DNA of 10,274 nt, from positions 1-10,274 of the forward strand of contig CAMCFW010000042.1 of NCBI GenBank assembly GCA_945874195.1, in the 5' to 3' direction. Origin of the DNA: Chryseobacterium gleum (lineage in GTDB: Bacteria > Bacteroidota > Bacteroidia > UBA10329). Shown piece by piece: positions 1 through 6,674 of the stretch. Under the pieces are notes generated by a model that saw only the letters and a program-made list of their open reading frames with translations, had not been told where the DNA came from and did not search any database. Numbering within the stretch: the first letter of the stretch is position 1; every line of letters begins with the position of its first letter. The translations under genes and the position numbers were made by a program.

Positions 1-204
1 CTTTACAATGAGTTCGGCCTGTGCCTTGCTGTAGCTGGCCTCCTTCGATCCGATCGTAAGATCAACCTTGGTGTCAAAGAACTTGGAAAGTTCCTTGTAG
101 TTGCCAACTTTAATTGCGTTGCCAATGATGTCACTGGTTTCTTGACCCAAGCTGATGGCACAGTTCATTAGAACAATGATGGATAAGGAAAGTAGTTTCT
201 TCAT
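1..204 (-). CDS. DUF4783-like small exported protein (5' part, C-terminus outside window)
   Basis: Reading the minus strand from the ATG at 204-202 gives 68 codons that stay open to the window edge, so only the N-terminal part is visible. Residues 1-20 look like a Sec signal peptide: MKK, then a hydrophobic run (LLSLSIIVLM), with likely cleavage near SLG-Q at 20/21. Cys15 lies in the hydrophobic part but is preceded by LMN, so it is not a convincing lipobox. The mature part (ETSDIIGNAIKVGNYKEL, then KFFDTKVDL) resembles the start of DUF4783, a small Bacteroidota family of unknown function. From memory, this family often lies near rlmH and nadC; that is recollection, not something seen here. 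It is divergent from rlmH with an 86-base gap. The family call is moderately sure; no biochemical role can be given. Confidence 0.72.
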   Translation of the reverse strand, partial: MKKLLSLSIIVLMNCAISLGQETSDIIGNAIKVGNYKELSKFFDTKVDLTIGSKEASYSKAQAELIVK

Positions 205-290
205 AATTATCATAACATGGGTCAGGCAACAATCGAGCCATGCTTAGAACAAAATAATTCTAAACTTTGACAGGCATCAAAGGTAATAAT

Positions 291-761
291 ATGAAGTTGA
301 CACTGATGGTGGTGGGTGCCACCGATGAGACTGAACTGCGTGATGCCATAGACAAATACACTTCGCGCCTTAAGCACTATTGTTCGTTCTCAATAGAGGT
401 GATAGATGCTCCCAAGAGTTTTAAGAAACTGCCCGTGAATGAACTCCGAACGGCCGAAGGCAAATTGATCATGTCAGCGTTGGCCGATCAGGACGTGGTG
501 GTGTTGCTGGATGAGCAAGGTGGCGATTTTACCTCTGTCGCCTTTTCAGAGCGACTTCAGAAATGGATGAATAGCGGCCAGAAGAGGGTCGTTTTTCTGA
601 TCGGTGGTGCCTTCGGTTTTTCGGAGGAGGTCTACGGAAGGGCCAATTTCAAATTGTCGCTTTCCAAGATGACTCTGACCCATCAGATGGTGCGCCTGTT
701 CTTTACCGAACAACTTTACCGCGCATTCACCATTCTTAAGAACGAGAAATACCATCATTGA
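291..761 (+). CDS. rlmH: 23S rRNA (pseudouridine(1915)-N(3))-methyltransferase RlmH
   Basis: SPOUT-class methyltransferase that uses SAM to methylate N3 of pseudouridine 1915 in helix 69 of 23S rRNA on assembled 70S ribosomes; cytoplasmic. From the ATG at 291 the protein has 156 residues, matching the usual RlmH length of about 155-160. The frame can be extended to a TTG at 267, but this adds eight residues with no family similarity (TGIKGNN) in front of the typical MKLTLMVVG start, so 291 is preferred. Visible family marks are the N-terminal strand, VVVLLDEQG in the middle, the SAM-knot segment FLIGGAFGFSEEV, LSLSKMTLTHQMVR, and the C-terminal YHH that replaces the common YHR/YHK ending. An AAAGG lies seven bases before the start, a weak ribosome-binding site. 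The 3' end overlaps the convergent glycosyltransferase by 26 bases. It is a housekeeping gene, marking the edge of the polysaccharide locus. Confidence 0.96.
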   Translation: MKLTLMVVGATDETELRDAIDKYTSRLKHYCSFSIEVIDAPKSFKKLPVNELRTAEGKLIMSALADQDVVVLLDEQGGDFTSVAFSERLQKWMNSGQKRVVFLIGGAFGFSEEVYGRANFKLSLSKMTLTHQMVRLFFTEQLYRAFTILKNEKYHH

Positions 762-1986
762 AGACGGTCAACGACTGATATATCTCCGCGTATCGCTTTA
801 CGCCCAGTTCAAGCGAGTAATATCGATGTGCGGCATCTTGCAGTGTAGATACCGGGATCTCCAACAGCCATTTGATCTGTTCAGTCGCTTTTTCGTAGCC
901 TGCTATGGATAGATCTTCTACGAGAATTCCGCTTTGCGTGTCTTCAATGATTCGATCCACATCGCCAACTCCCGAATTGGTGATGACCGGCAAGCCCATT
1001 CCCAACATTTCGCCATGTTTGGTGGGCGATGACCCAGATTTGGAGAACACTGGTTGTATGAAGAACAGGGCGAATGATGCGAGGCTAAGAAAAGTCGGAA
1101 CCTCCTCACGTTTGGCAGGCTGAACAATTATCCGCTCCCGGGAAATCCCTTTTTCAGCCGCTTTCTGAACTATCACACGCGGATCATCGGTGGAAATGAA
1201 GAGGAACTTCGCTTTCGGATATTTTGAAACCACAACCTTGAAGAAGTCGAGCATCTCATCCAACAGATACCAAGTGCCAATGGAGCCCAGATAGGCGACT
1301 ACCATATCCGAAGTGGATATATTGAACTTGGCAGCCAGTTCCGACCTTAGTTGACCATTGACCTTTGATGGATGAAAATGCCCCAGATCTGCACAGCAAG
1401 GAATTACCTTGATTTCGATCGGTTGGTGTTCCACGGTTTTCCAAGAATGGATGATCTCCTTGCCCTTCTCGGTCAGACTGACAGTGAAATCGGAATGGCT
1501 AAGAAACTGAAGTTCCTTTTTCTTAAAATATCTATAAACAGCACGGAAGAGAGGATTTTTCAGGTTCCAGAGGCCACCGTCCACCCGTTCATCCGCATAA
1601 AAGGCACGCATGTCAAACACAAACTTTATTCCCAGCTTCTTTTTCAGTTCCAGCCCCACCAATGATGTGATGTAGCTTCTGCAATGAACAATATCGAATG
1701 GTTTTTCCGACAGGAGGCTGAACACGAGCCGTCTTAATCTAAGCACATCATAGATTGTGGAAAGCACAGGAGGCGATGACGTGTAGCTCAACGGAATCCA
1801 CCTGATCTGAGCTTGATCCGTGATCTGTCGGATGTTCTTCTCGTCACGTTCAAAATTCCCGCCCTTCTCAAAACTGACAACCGTGAAACGGTGACCAAGC
1901 TTGGAAAGACCAATAATGTAGGGCAACACCTGTGATCGGCCTAAACTATCGGTCAGACCATCATAACTGAGGTAGAGCACATTCAT
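736..1986 (-). CDS. GT4-family glycosyltransferase
   Basis: Predicted cytoplasmic or membrane-associated GT-B glycosyltransferase that would transfer a sugar from a nucleotide donor to a growing glycan; donor and acceptor cannot be told. The open frame begins at 2040, but the ATG at 1986 opens with the typical first Rossmann strand MNVLYLSYDGL and gives 416 residues; the 18 extra residues upstream look like translated leader. The N-terminal domain (about 1-190) carries the nucleotide-free acceptor-side fold, including DSLGRSQVLPYI (13-24). IPCCADLGHFHP (195-206) is the usual entry to the donor domain, followed by VAYLGSIGTWY (230-240) and the donor-binding segment SPTKHGEMLGMGLPV (320-334), where E326 is the likely conserved acid. 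No signal peptide or membrane helix. The stop codon lies inside the convergent rlmH gene. It is divergent from the membrane protein starting at 2064. Family call is solid; specific substrate unknown. Confidence 0.9.
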   Translation of the reverse strand: MNVLYLSYDGLTDSLGRSQVLPYIIGLSKLGHRFTVVSFEKGGNFERDEKNIRQITDQAQIRWIPLSYTSSPPVLSTIYDVLRLRRLVFSLLSEKPFDIVHCRSYITSLVGLELKKKLGIKFVFDMRAFYADERVDGGLWNLKNPLFRAVYRYFKKKELQFLSHSDFTVSLTEKGKEIIHSWKTVEHQPIEIKVIPCCADLGHFHPSKVNGQLRSELAAKFNISTSDMVVAYLGSIGTWYLLDEMLDFFKVVVSKYPKAKFLFISTDDPRVIVQKAAEKGISRERIIVQPAKREEVPTFLSLASFALFFIQPVFSKSGSSPTKHGEMLGMGLPVITNSGVGDVDRIIEDTQSGILVEDLSIAGYEKATEQIKWLLEIPVSTLQDAAHRYYSLELGVKRYAEIYQSLTVFNDGISRS

Positions 1987-2021
1987 TTCAGCGAATTTAA
2001 ACCATCTGCCATCACCTTGAG

Positions 2022-2029
2022 TAAATTTG
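2022..2029 (+). promoter_or_regulatory. Candidate Bacteroidota -7 promoter element (TAAATTTG)
   Basis: TAAATTTG matches the Bacteroidota housekeeping-sigma -7 consensus TAnnTTTG exactly. It lies in the 77-base divergent gap, 34 bases before the ATG of the membrane-protein gene at 2064, which leaves a short plausible leader. The -33 partner (TTG or TTTG) is not clear: only a TTTA at 1996-1999 is near the expected place. An eight-base pattern with two free positions can occur by chance, so this stays a candidate. Confidence 0.35.
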
Positions 2030-2063
2030 ACGCAATGCACCTATCATTGAACAGCAACGCCTA

Positions 2064-3470
2064 ATGAAGTACGTAGGAATCTGGGATTTTATTTGGATGC
2101 CAATCCTGCTTTTTCTGGTCCATTTTGTTGCGAGACGCGTTCCGCGCGAAAAAATTGAAACGAACGGTGCGTATGCCTATTATAGGCTGGGTCTACTGGC
2201 CAAGGTTTACGGAGGTTTGGCTTTTGCGCTCATTTACGCTTTTTATTACGGAGGAGGAGATACCACCGCCTATTGGATAGATGCCGGTCGTCTAGCATCG
2301 CTCATCACTTCAGAACCAAAGTGTTTCATCGAGATACTGTTTGGAAATACATCGTTACATAATTTCTATTGCTTCGACCTTAGTAAGAACTCTCCGCTGC
2401 ATTACCTAAGAGATCCGCAAGCGTATGCGGTGACACGATTCTCAAGCTTATTTTACTTCTTTTCTGTTGACAGCTTTTTCGCATGCACGATTCTCGTTGC
2501 ATGGGTCTCGTTCGGAGGGGTTTGGAGATTGTATCTCGTGTTTGTGGAGGAGTATCCGAGTCTTGCGAAACAACTCGCCATCGCATTTCTGTTCATCCCT
2601 TCGGTCCTTTTTTGGGGTTCTGGTGTAATGAAGGACACGTACACATTTACAGCAGCCTGTTGGATGACATCGTCCGTCTATGGGATGGTTCTGAAAAGGA
2701 GGAACATATTTTGGAACTCCATGTATGTACTGTTTTCTGCTTATGTGATGATATCAATGAAACCCTACATTTTCGTGGCACTTTTGCCAGGGTGTTTCAT
2801 TTGGATCGTGTTTAATAGGATCCAACAAATTGAGAACCAGATTATTAAGGTGCTGGCGGCTCCAGTGATCATAATGATCGGTTTCGTTTTGGCGGCTGGG
2901 GTCTTTTCTCAGGCCGAATCAAGTCTTGGAGATTATGGGTCGTTGGACAGCATCGTGGACCGGGCCATTGCAACTCAAGAAGACCTGAAACGTGAGGCTT
3001 ATGAAGGGAACTCGTTTGATATAGGCACGATTGATCCTTCAATTGGTGGAATGATCTCTCATGCTCCGATTGCGATTTTTGCAGGACTCTTCTATCCCAC
3101 ATTGGTGCAGGTTCGAAACCCCGTAATGCTTATTTCTGCGTTGGAAAATACCGTGCTTATGTTTTTTCTACTATACATGGTGGTTACCATCGGGCCTATT
3201 GGATTTGTTCGATATGTTTTCTCAAAACCGATGATTTTGTTCTCATTTATATTCGCCATCTTCTTCTCATTTGCCGTAGGTTTAACGACTTCCAATTTCG
3301 GGGCTTTGGTCCGGTATAAGATTGTTGCGTTACCCTTCTTTTTGGCAAGCCTTTATATGATCCGATATCATAAGAATCAGGCTTTGAAAGGCGAGGATGA
3401 TGAAACTGTGCTCGTTTCTGATGAATCGAGCAATGAAACGGCTGTTAGCTCAACTGGAAGACCTAATTGA
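2064..3470 (+). CDS. Multipass membrane protein, possible Wzy-like polysaccharide polymerase
   Basis: A 468-residue integral membrane protein that I cannot assign to a named family with certainty. By eye there are about ten hydrophobic segments: near 8-23, 43-62, 126-158 (probably two), 169-188, 193-210, 215-231, 234-250, 262-281, 335-348, 355-380 and 389-432 (probably two). A longer hydrophilic stretch (about 282-330, acidic, with EDLKREAYEGNSFD) would form an external or internal loop, and the tail after 436 is charged and probably cytoplasmic. Distinct blocks are GGGDTTAYW (63-71), FWGSGVMKD (183-191) and SNFGALVRYKI (410-420). Similar blocks with a conserved FW-SG-KD/E pattern and a late N-G-RYK are familiar to me from uncharacterised membrane proteins in polysaccharide loci. 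Position between glycosyltransferases suggests glycan polymerisation or another lipid-linked-glycan step. A flippase or GT-C transferase is an alternative. No Shine-Dalgarno sequence precedes the ATG. The last 21 bases overlap the convergent asparagine synthetase. Confidence 0.82.
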   Translation: MKYVGIWDFIWMPILLFLVHFVARRVPREKIETNGAYAYYRLGLLAKVYGGLAFALIYAFYYGGGDTTAYWIDAGRLASLITSEPKCFIEILFGNTSLHNFYCFDLSKNSPLHYLRDPQAYAVTRFSSLFYFFSVDSFFACTILVAWVSFGGVWRLYLVFVEEYPSLAKQLAIAFLFIPSVLFWGSGVMKDTYTFTAACWMTSSVYGMVLKRRNIFWNSMYVLFSAYVMISMKPYIFVALLPGCFIWIVFNRIQQIENQIIKVLAAPVIIMIGFVLAAGVFSQAESSLGDYGSLDSIVDRAIATQEDLKREAYEGNSFDIGTIDPSIGGMISHAPIAIFAGLFYPTLVQVRNPVMLISALENTVLMFFLLYMVVTIGPIGFVRYVFSKPMILFSFIFAIFFSFAVGLTTSNFGALVRYKIVALPFFLASLYMIRYHKNQALKGEDDETVLVSDESSNETAVSSTGRPN

Positions 3471-3475
3471 GTTAA
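3445..3475. repeat. Imperfect inverted repeat across the convergent gene overlap
   Basis: TTAGCTCAA (3445-3453) can pair with TTGAGTTAA (3467-3475) around a 13-base loop. In the plus-strand transcript this is nine pairs, one of them a G-U wobble; in the minus-strand transcript that position is an A-C mismatch. The arms contain both stop codons: minus-strand TGA at 3452-3450 and plus-strand TGA at 3468-3470. The stem is AU-rich, the loop is large and no T-tract follows, so as a terminator it would be weak. It may partly arise because opposing TGA stops are complementary by nature. Confidence 0.3.
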
Positions 3476-5303
3476 ATTGCAACCAAGCATGCAACAGAAT
3501 CAACAGCCAGATACGGTTATAAAGGTGGTCTTGGCCACTTCTGAAAAGCCGTAACAGCTTCTCAACCTCCTCCCATTTTACATATCCATGTTCGTTAACT
3601 ACCTTTTTATTCAGGTTCTCATGGATCAAATAGGATAGGTCGGTCTTTAGCCACTTGCAAAGCGGAACACTGAAGCCCCATTTTGGCCGATCGAAGATCT
3701 TTCTAGGAACAAGGTCGTAAAGCACTTCTTTCAATAAATACTTCTGAACCCCGTTCTTCACCTTAAGTTTCGGATCAAGATTCAGCGCAAATTCAACCAC
3801 GGTATGATCCAGAATGGGCACACGTGCCTCGAGGGAATATCTCATTGAAGCAATATCAACCTTTGTCAGAAGGTCGCCTTTCAAGTAGAGGCCGATGTCG
3901 AACATCGCTTGATCTTCGGATGGAGTTAGCTTTCTTGTCAGCTTCGAATTCAACTTCAAAAGCGACAGTCCGGAGTGGCTTGGATTCACGAGAAGCCTAT
4001 TGATCTCTGCGGTTGAGAACATGTACTGTTCCTGAGAAAAAATGTGCGAATGCAATTGATCATGACCCGGGTGATCGAAAACCTTGCTTATTCGTTTGTA
4101 ACGGTCGTTGCCAAATGAAAGTGCCTTGCTTATTGGCCAACTGAGCGCTTTCATGGCCGGATCGGCCAACCGTTTGGCCCAATTATACATTCCATATCCA
4201 TGGAAAAGCTCATCTCCACCATCGCCCGAAAGTGTCATGGTCACTTCTTGCCTTGCCATTTTAGAAACCAGCATGGTCGGGATGGCCGAAGAATCAGCAA
4301 AGGGCTCATCGAATCGGGGAATGATGGTGGGAACGAGTTCCAGCGCATCTTTTTCGGTGACCCGATATTCGAAATGTTCTGTCCCAAGATGGTCAGAAAC
4401 CTGCCGGGCAAAGCCAGATTCATCGTGCTTAGCATCCTCAAAACCAATGGAAAAGGTTTTCAGTCTATCGGCCGAAACCTGCTGGGCCAAGGCGGTGACC
4501 ACGCTCGAATCGATGCCCCCACTCAGAAAGGTGCCGAACGGAACGTCACTTATCAAACGTCTTTTCACGGAAGCTTCAAGCAATTCTCTCAACTGCGCTT
4601 TCGCTTCAACTTCATCTGAAATGACAGTGGAACTGATCTTTTCGGCAGCGGTCCAGTAAGAACGGGTCTCGAACGAGTTTCCATCCCAAACGGCCCAACT
4701 TCCTGAAGGAAATTTTTCTACTTCGTTGTAAATGGTGAGTGGCTGCGGAATGTAGCCGAGATGCAGAAAATACGGAATGGCTTCTGGATTCACGGTCAAT
4801 TTCACCGCTTCGTTCATCGCCACAATGGCCTTGATCTCCGATGCGAACGCCATTTTTCCACCCTTCCTATAAACGTAAAGCGGTTTTATGCCAATCCGGT
4901 CGCGGAAGAAGTAGAACTTTCGTTCGAGCGAGTCAAAAATGACGATGACGAACATTCCGTTCAGCCGATTCGCCATCTGAGGACCCCATTTCGCGAACGC
5001 TTCCAGAACGACCTCCGAATCGCCCGTTGTCTTCAGTTTCACATCCAGTTCCTTGGCAATTTCGCGGTAGTTGTAAACCTCTCCGTTGAACACCATCCAA
5101 TAGCGTCCGCAATGAGATCGCATGGGCTGATTGGCGGCCGTGCTCAGGTCAATGATGCTCAGCCTGCGGTGGCCCAGCCCGAAGTCACCGTCAACGAAAA
5201 AACCTTCAGCATCGGGACCCCGATGCGCGATGGCATCGGTCATCTGCTTCACATCTTGCTGTGAAACTCCATTCTTATCATAAATGCCTGCAAGGCCACA
5301 CAT
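3450..5303 (-). CDS. asnB: Glutamine-hydrolysing asparagine synthetase (AsnB family)
   Basis: Makes an amide from a carboxylate using ATP and ammonia released from glutamine; the family reaction is aspartate to asparagine, but relatives in O-antigen loci (WbpS type) are thought to amidate uronic acids on nucleotide sugars or glycans. The 617-residue length is normal. The class II glutaminase domain is complete: Cys2 nucleophile after Met1 (MCGLAGIYD), HRGP (27-30), R47 region GHRRLS, NGEVYNYRE (73-81) and GDSE (94-97). The synthetase domain has the ATP pyrophosphatase loop SGGIDSS (261-267), SGDGGDE (359-365), the KGDLLTKVDIASMRYSLEAR block (475-494) and WGFSVPLCKW (542-551). All key residues seem intact, so the enzyme should be active. 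The start is fixed by the need for Cys2. Divergent from the glycosyltransferase at 5403 across a 99-base gap; its 3' end overlaps the membrane-protein gene. Whether it serves amino-acid or glycan metabolism cannot be decided from sequence; the location favours glycan amidation. Confidence 0.93.
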   Translation of the reverse strand: MCGLAGIYDKNGVSQQDVKQMTDAIAHRGPDAEGFFVDGDFGLGHRRLSIIDLSTAANQPMRSHCGRYWMVFNGEVYNYREIAKELDVKLKTTGDSEVVLEAFAKWGPQMANRLNGMFVIVIFDSLERKFYFFRDRIGIKPLYVYRKGGKMAFASEIKAIVAMNEAVKLTVNPEAIPYFLHLGYIPQPLTIYNEVEKFPSGSWAVWDGNSFETRSYWTAAEKISSTVISDEVEAKAQLRELLEASVKRRLISDVPFGTFLSGGIDSSVVTALAQQVSADRLKTFSIGFEDAKHDESGFARQVSDHLGTEHFEYRVTEKDALELVPTIIPRFDEPFADSSAIPTMLVSKMARQEVTMTLSGDGGDELFHGYGMYNWAKRLADPAMKALSWPISKALSFGNDRYKRISKVFDHPGHDQLHSHIFSQEQYMFSTAEINRLLVNPSHSGLSLLKLNSKLTRKLTPSEDQAMFDIGLYLKGDLLTKVDIASMRYSLEARVPILDHTVVEFALNLDPKLKVKNGVQKYLLKEVLYDLVPRKIFDRPKWGFSVPLCKWLKTDLSYLIHENLNKKVVNEHGYVKWEEVEKLLRLFRSGQDHLYNRIWLLILLHAWLQFNSIRSSS

Positions 5304-5402
5304 CTGTTCGGTTTCGTGGTTTCAATGATACACAAATGTTCAGCCTTTAAGACCCAGGATAAGCAACGCAGATAACTGCTTACAAATGCCCAAATTCGCA
5401 CA

Positions 5403-6674
5403 ATGGCTTCCGCGCAGCGACACCTGATCATTCTTTGCAGCAATTTCCCATACGGGTTTGGTGAGCCATTTTTGGAGGTGGAATTGGGCTATTTGAAGCA
5501 GCATTTCCCAAAGATCACCATCTGCACCACGGGCAAGGTGGGGAGTTCGGAACAGTTTGAGATCCCTAAAGATGTTTCGCTGATTAAATTGGATCCAGAG
5601 CCTACTTCGTTCGAGAAATTGGCTTCGGTCTGGAGGCTTGCGTTCGATCCGGAAGTGCGCAAAGAACTTAGCACCATTACCGATGACTATCACGGGTCGA
5701 TAAGCTTTGGAAAAGTAAAAACGCTGCTGGTCTCACGCATTCGTGCTTTGAAAATGATGAATCAGATTCGCGCTCAGATCGGGTTTCAAAAGGGTGAAGC
5801 GCTGTTCTTTTACAGCTATTGGACAGATGATGCGGCTTTGGCAATTTCATACCTTAAGAAGTTGGAACCAAGCGCAACCGCATTTTGCAGGCTACACGGA
5901 TGGGACCTATATTTCGAACGGAGTCAATACCATTATCTACCGTTCAGACGGTCCATTTTCAACGGATTGGATGCGGTTTTTGCCATTTCGGAGAATGGAA
6001 GGAACTATCTTCTGAGTCATTTCGGTTCCATCATCAATGAAGGTCGTATCTATCAAAGCCGATTGGGAATTCGCACAGTTGACCGTCTTGATCCTCACGA
6101 ACGGAATTTCAGACGTTTCAAACTGGTCAGTTGTTCCAATCTCATTCCCATAAAACGGGTGCACTTGATCGTAAAGGCGCTTTCGTATGTCGAAGGTTTG
6201 GAGATCGAATGGACACATTTCGGTGATGGTCCGGAAAAGGTCGCTTTGCTCGGCCTGTGCCAAAAGCTGCTCGGTGGAAAAGAGAATGTTCAATTCCATT
6301 TTGCGGGACGGATAGCGAATTGGCAAGTGCTCGAATATTACTCAACGCACATGGTCGACCTGTTCATCAGTTTGAGCCGCTACGATGGCATTCCGGTCAG
6401 CATCATGGAGGCCATGTCGTTCGGAATTCCAGCATTGGCCACTGATGTGGGGGGCGTCTCGGAAATTGTGATCAATGGCCGAACTGGTTTTCTGTTGGAC
6501 CAGGAAGTGAATCCGGAAGATGTGGCTGAAGTGATTCGGAACGTGGCCGAAATGGACACACATACCTACGATGCCATGCGGGCCGAGGCAAAGAACATGT
6601 GGGGAACATTCTACTCGGCCGATGTCAACTATCCTGAGTTCTGTAGGAAGGTGCTATCGCTACGCGAGCGATAG
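5403..6674 (+). CDS. GT4-family glycosyltransferase
   Basis: A 423-residue GT-B glycosyltransferase with donor and acceptor unknown, predicted to work at the cytoplasmic face on polysaccharide assembly. The N-terminal domain starts with LIILCSNFPYGFGEPFLEVE (8-27), a pattern common in a Bacteroidota exopolysaccharide GT4 subgroup distantly like WcaL/AmsK enzymes. HGWD (165-168) is the usual HG-D acceptor-side motif. The donor domain (about 235-423) has SCSNLIPIKRVHLI (243-256), HFGDGPE (272-278), and the nucleotide-sugar site DGIPVSIMEAMSFGIP (328-343). In the classical E-x7-E pair the first acid is Asp328, the second Glu336. DVGGVSEIV (348-356) and NGRTGFL (358-364) complete the family signature. 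The ATG at 5403 is the first in frame and is followed directly by the first strand; no Shine-Dalgarno sequence. The last 15 bases overlap the convergent glycosyltransferase gene inside a perfect inverted repeat. Family call firm. Confidence 0.92.
   Translation: MASAQRHLIILCSNFPYGFGEPFLEVELGYLKQHFPKITICTTGKVGSSEQFEIPKDVSLIKLDPEPTSFEKLASVWRLAFDPEVRKELSTITDDYHGSISFGKVKTLLVSRIRALKMMNQIRAQIGFQKGEALFFYSYWTDDAALAISYLKKLEPSATAFCRLHGWDLYFERSQYHYLPFRRSIFNGLDAVFAISENGRNYLLSHFGSIINEGRIYQSRLGIRTVDRLDPHERNFRRFKLVSCSNLIPIKRVHLIVKALSYVEGLEIEWTHFGDGPEKVALLGLCQKLLGGKENVQFHFAGRIANWQVLEYYSTHMVDLFISLSRYDGIPVSIMEAMSFGIPALATDVGGVSEIVINGRTGFLLDQEVNPEDVAEVIRNVAEMDTHTYDAMRAEAKNMWGTFYSADVNYPEFCRKVLSLRER
6654..6674. terminator. 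Perfect 8-bp hairpin at convergent gene ends; candidate bidirectional terminator
   Basis: CTATCGCT (6654-6661), five-base loop ACGCG, AGCGATAG (6667-6674): a perfect 8-bp inverted repeat. It contains both stop codons, TAG of the plus gene (6672-6674) and TAG of the minus gene (6662-6660), and so spans the whole 15-base gene overlap. The two arms make both proteins carry Leu-Ser-Leu close to the C-terminus (VLSLRER and LYLSLA). The hairpin would form in transcripts of both strands. No T-run follows on either side, so intrinsic termination would be weak; an mRNA 3'-end stabiliser or a pause site is as likely. Confidence 0.42.

Noticed and set aside
267..272. TTGACA resembling an E. coli -35 box before rlmH
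   Set aside because: The matching -10 would fall on the start codon, and Bacteroidota sigma factors do not use this consensus. The nearby TAAACTTTG (261-269) has one base too many for TAnnTTTG, so no promoter is called here.
267..290. TTG-initiated N-terminal extension of rlmH (eight extra residues)
   Set aside because: The extra residues do not look like the family, the ATG at 291 gives the normal 156-residue length and the normal MKLTLMVVG start.
1987..2040. 18-residue N-terminal extension of the first glycosyltransferase
   Set aside because: The extension (beginning MHCVKFTQ) has no fold signal, and the GT-B first strand starts cleanly at the ATG at 1986.
3477..3494. TTGCA / TGCAA inverted repeat inside the asnB 3' end
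   Set aside because: Five pairs with an eight-base loop inside coding sequence and no T-run; too weak to call a terminator.
4108..4659. 183-codon open frame antisense to asnB
   Set aside because: It lies fully within the synthetase domain of a clearly real gene, with Ser/Pro-rich translation and no recognisable domain; a shadow of codon bias on the other strand.
4761..5264. 167-codon open frame antisense to the asnB glutaminase domain
   Set aside because: Same reasoning: the opposite strand carries all glutaminase motifs and this translation has no domain or fitting start signal.
5368..5379. Short hairpin GCAG-ATAA-CTGC in the divergent gap between asnB and the glycosyltransferase
   Set aside because: A four-pair stem is expected by chance, and neither strand of the 99-base gap holds an exact TAnnTTTG element, so no operator or promoter is supported.
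5937..6326. 129-codon open frame antisense to the glycosyltransferase at 5403-6674
   Set aside because: It is internal to a gene with full GT4 motifs and its translation shows no domain.
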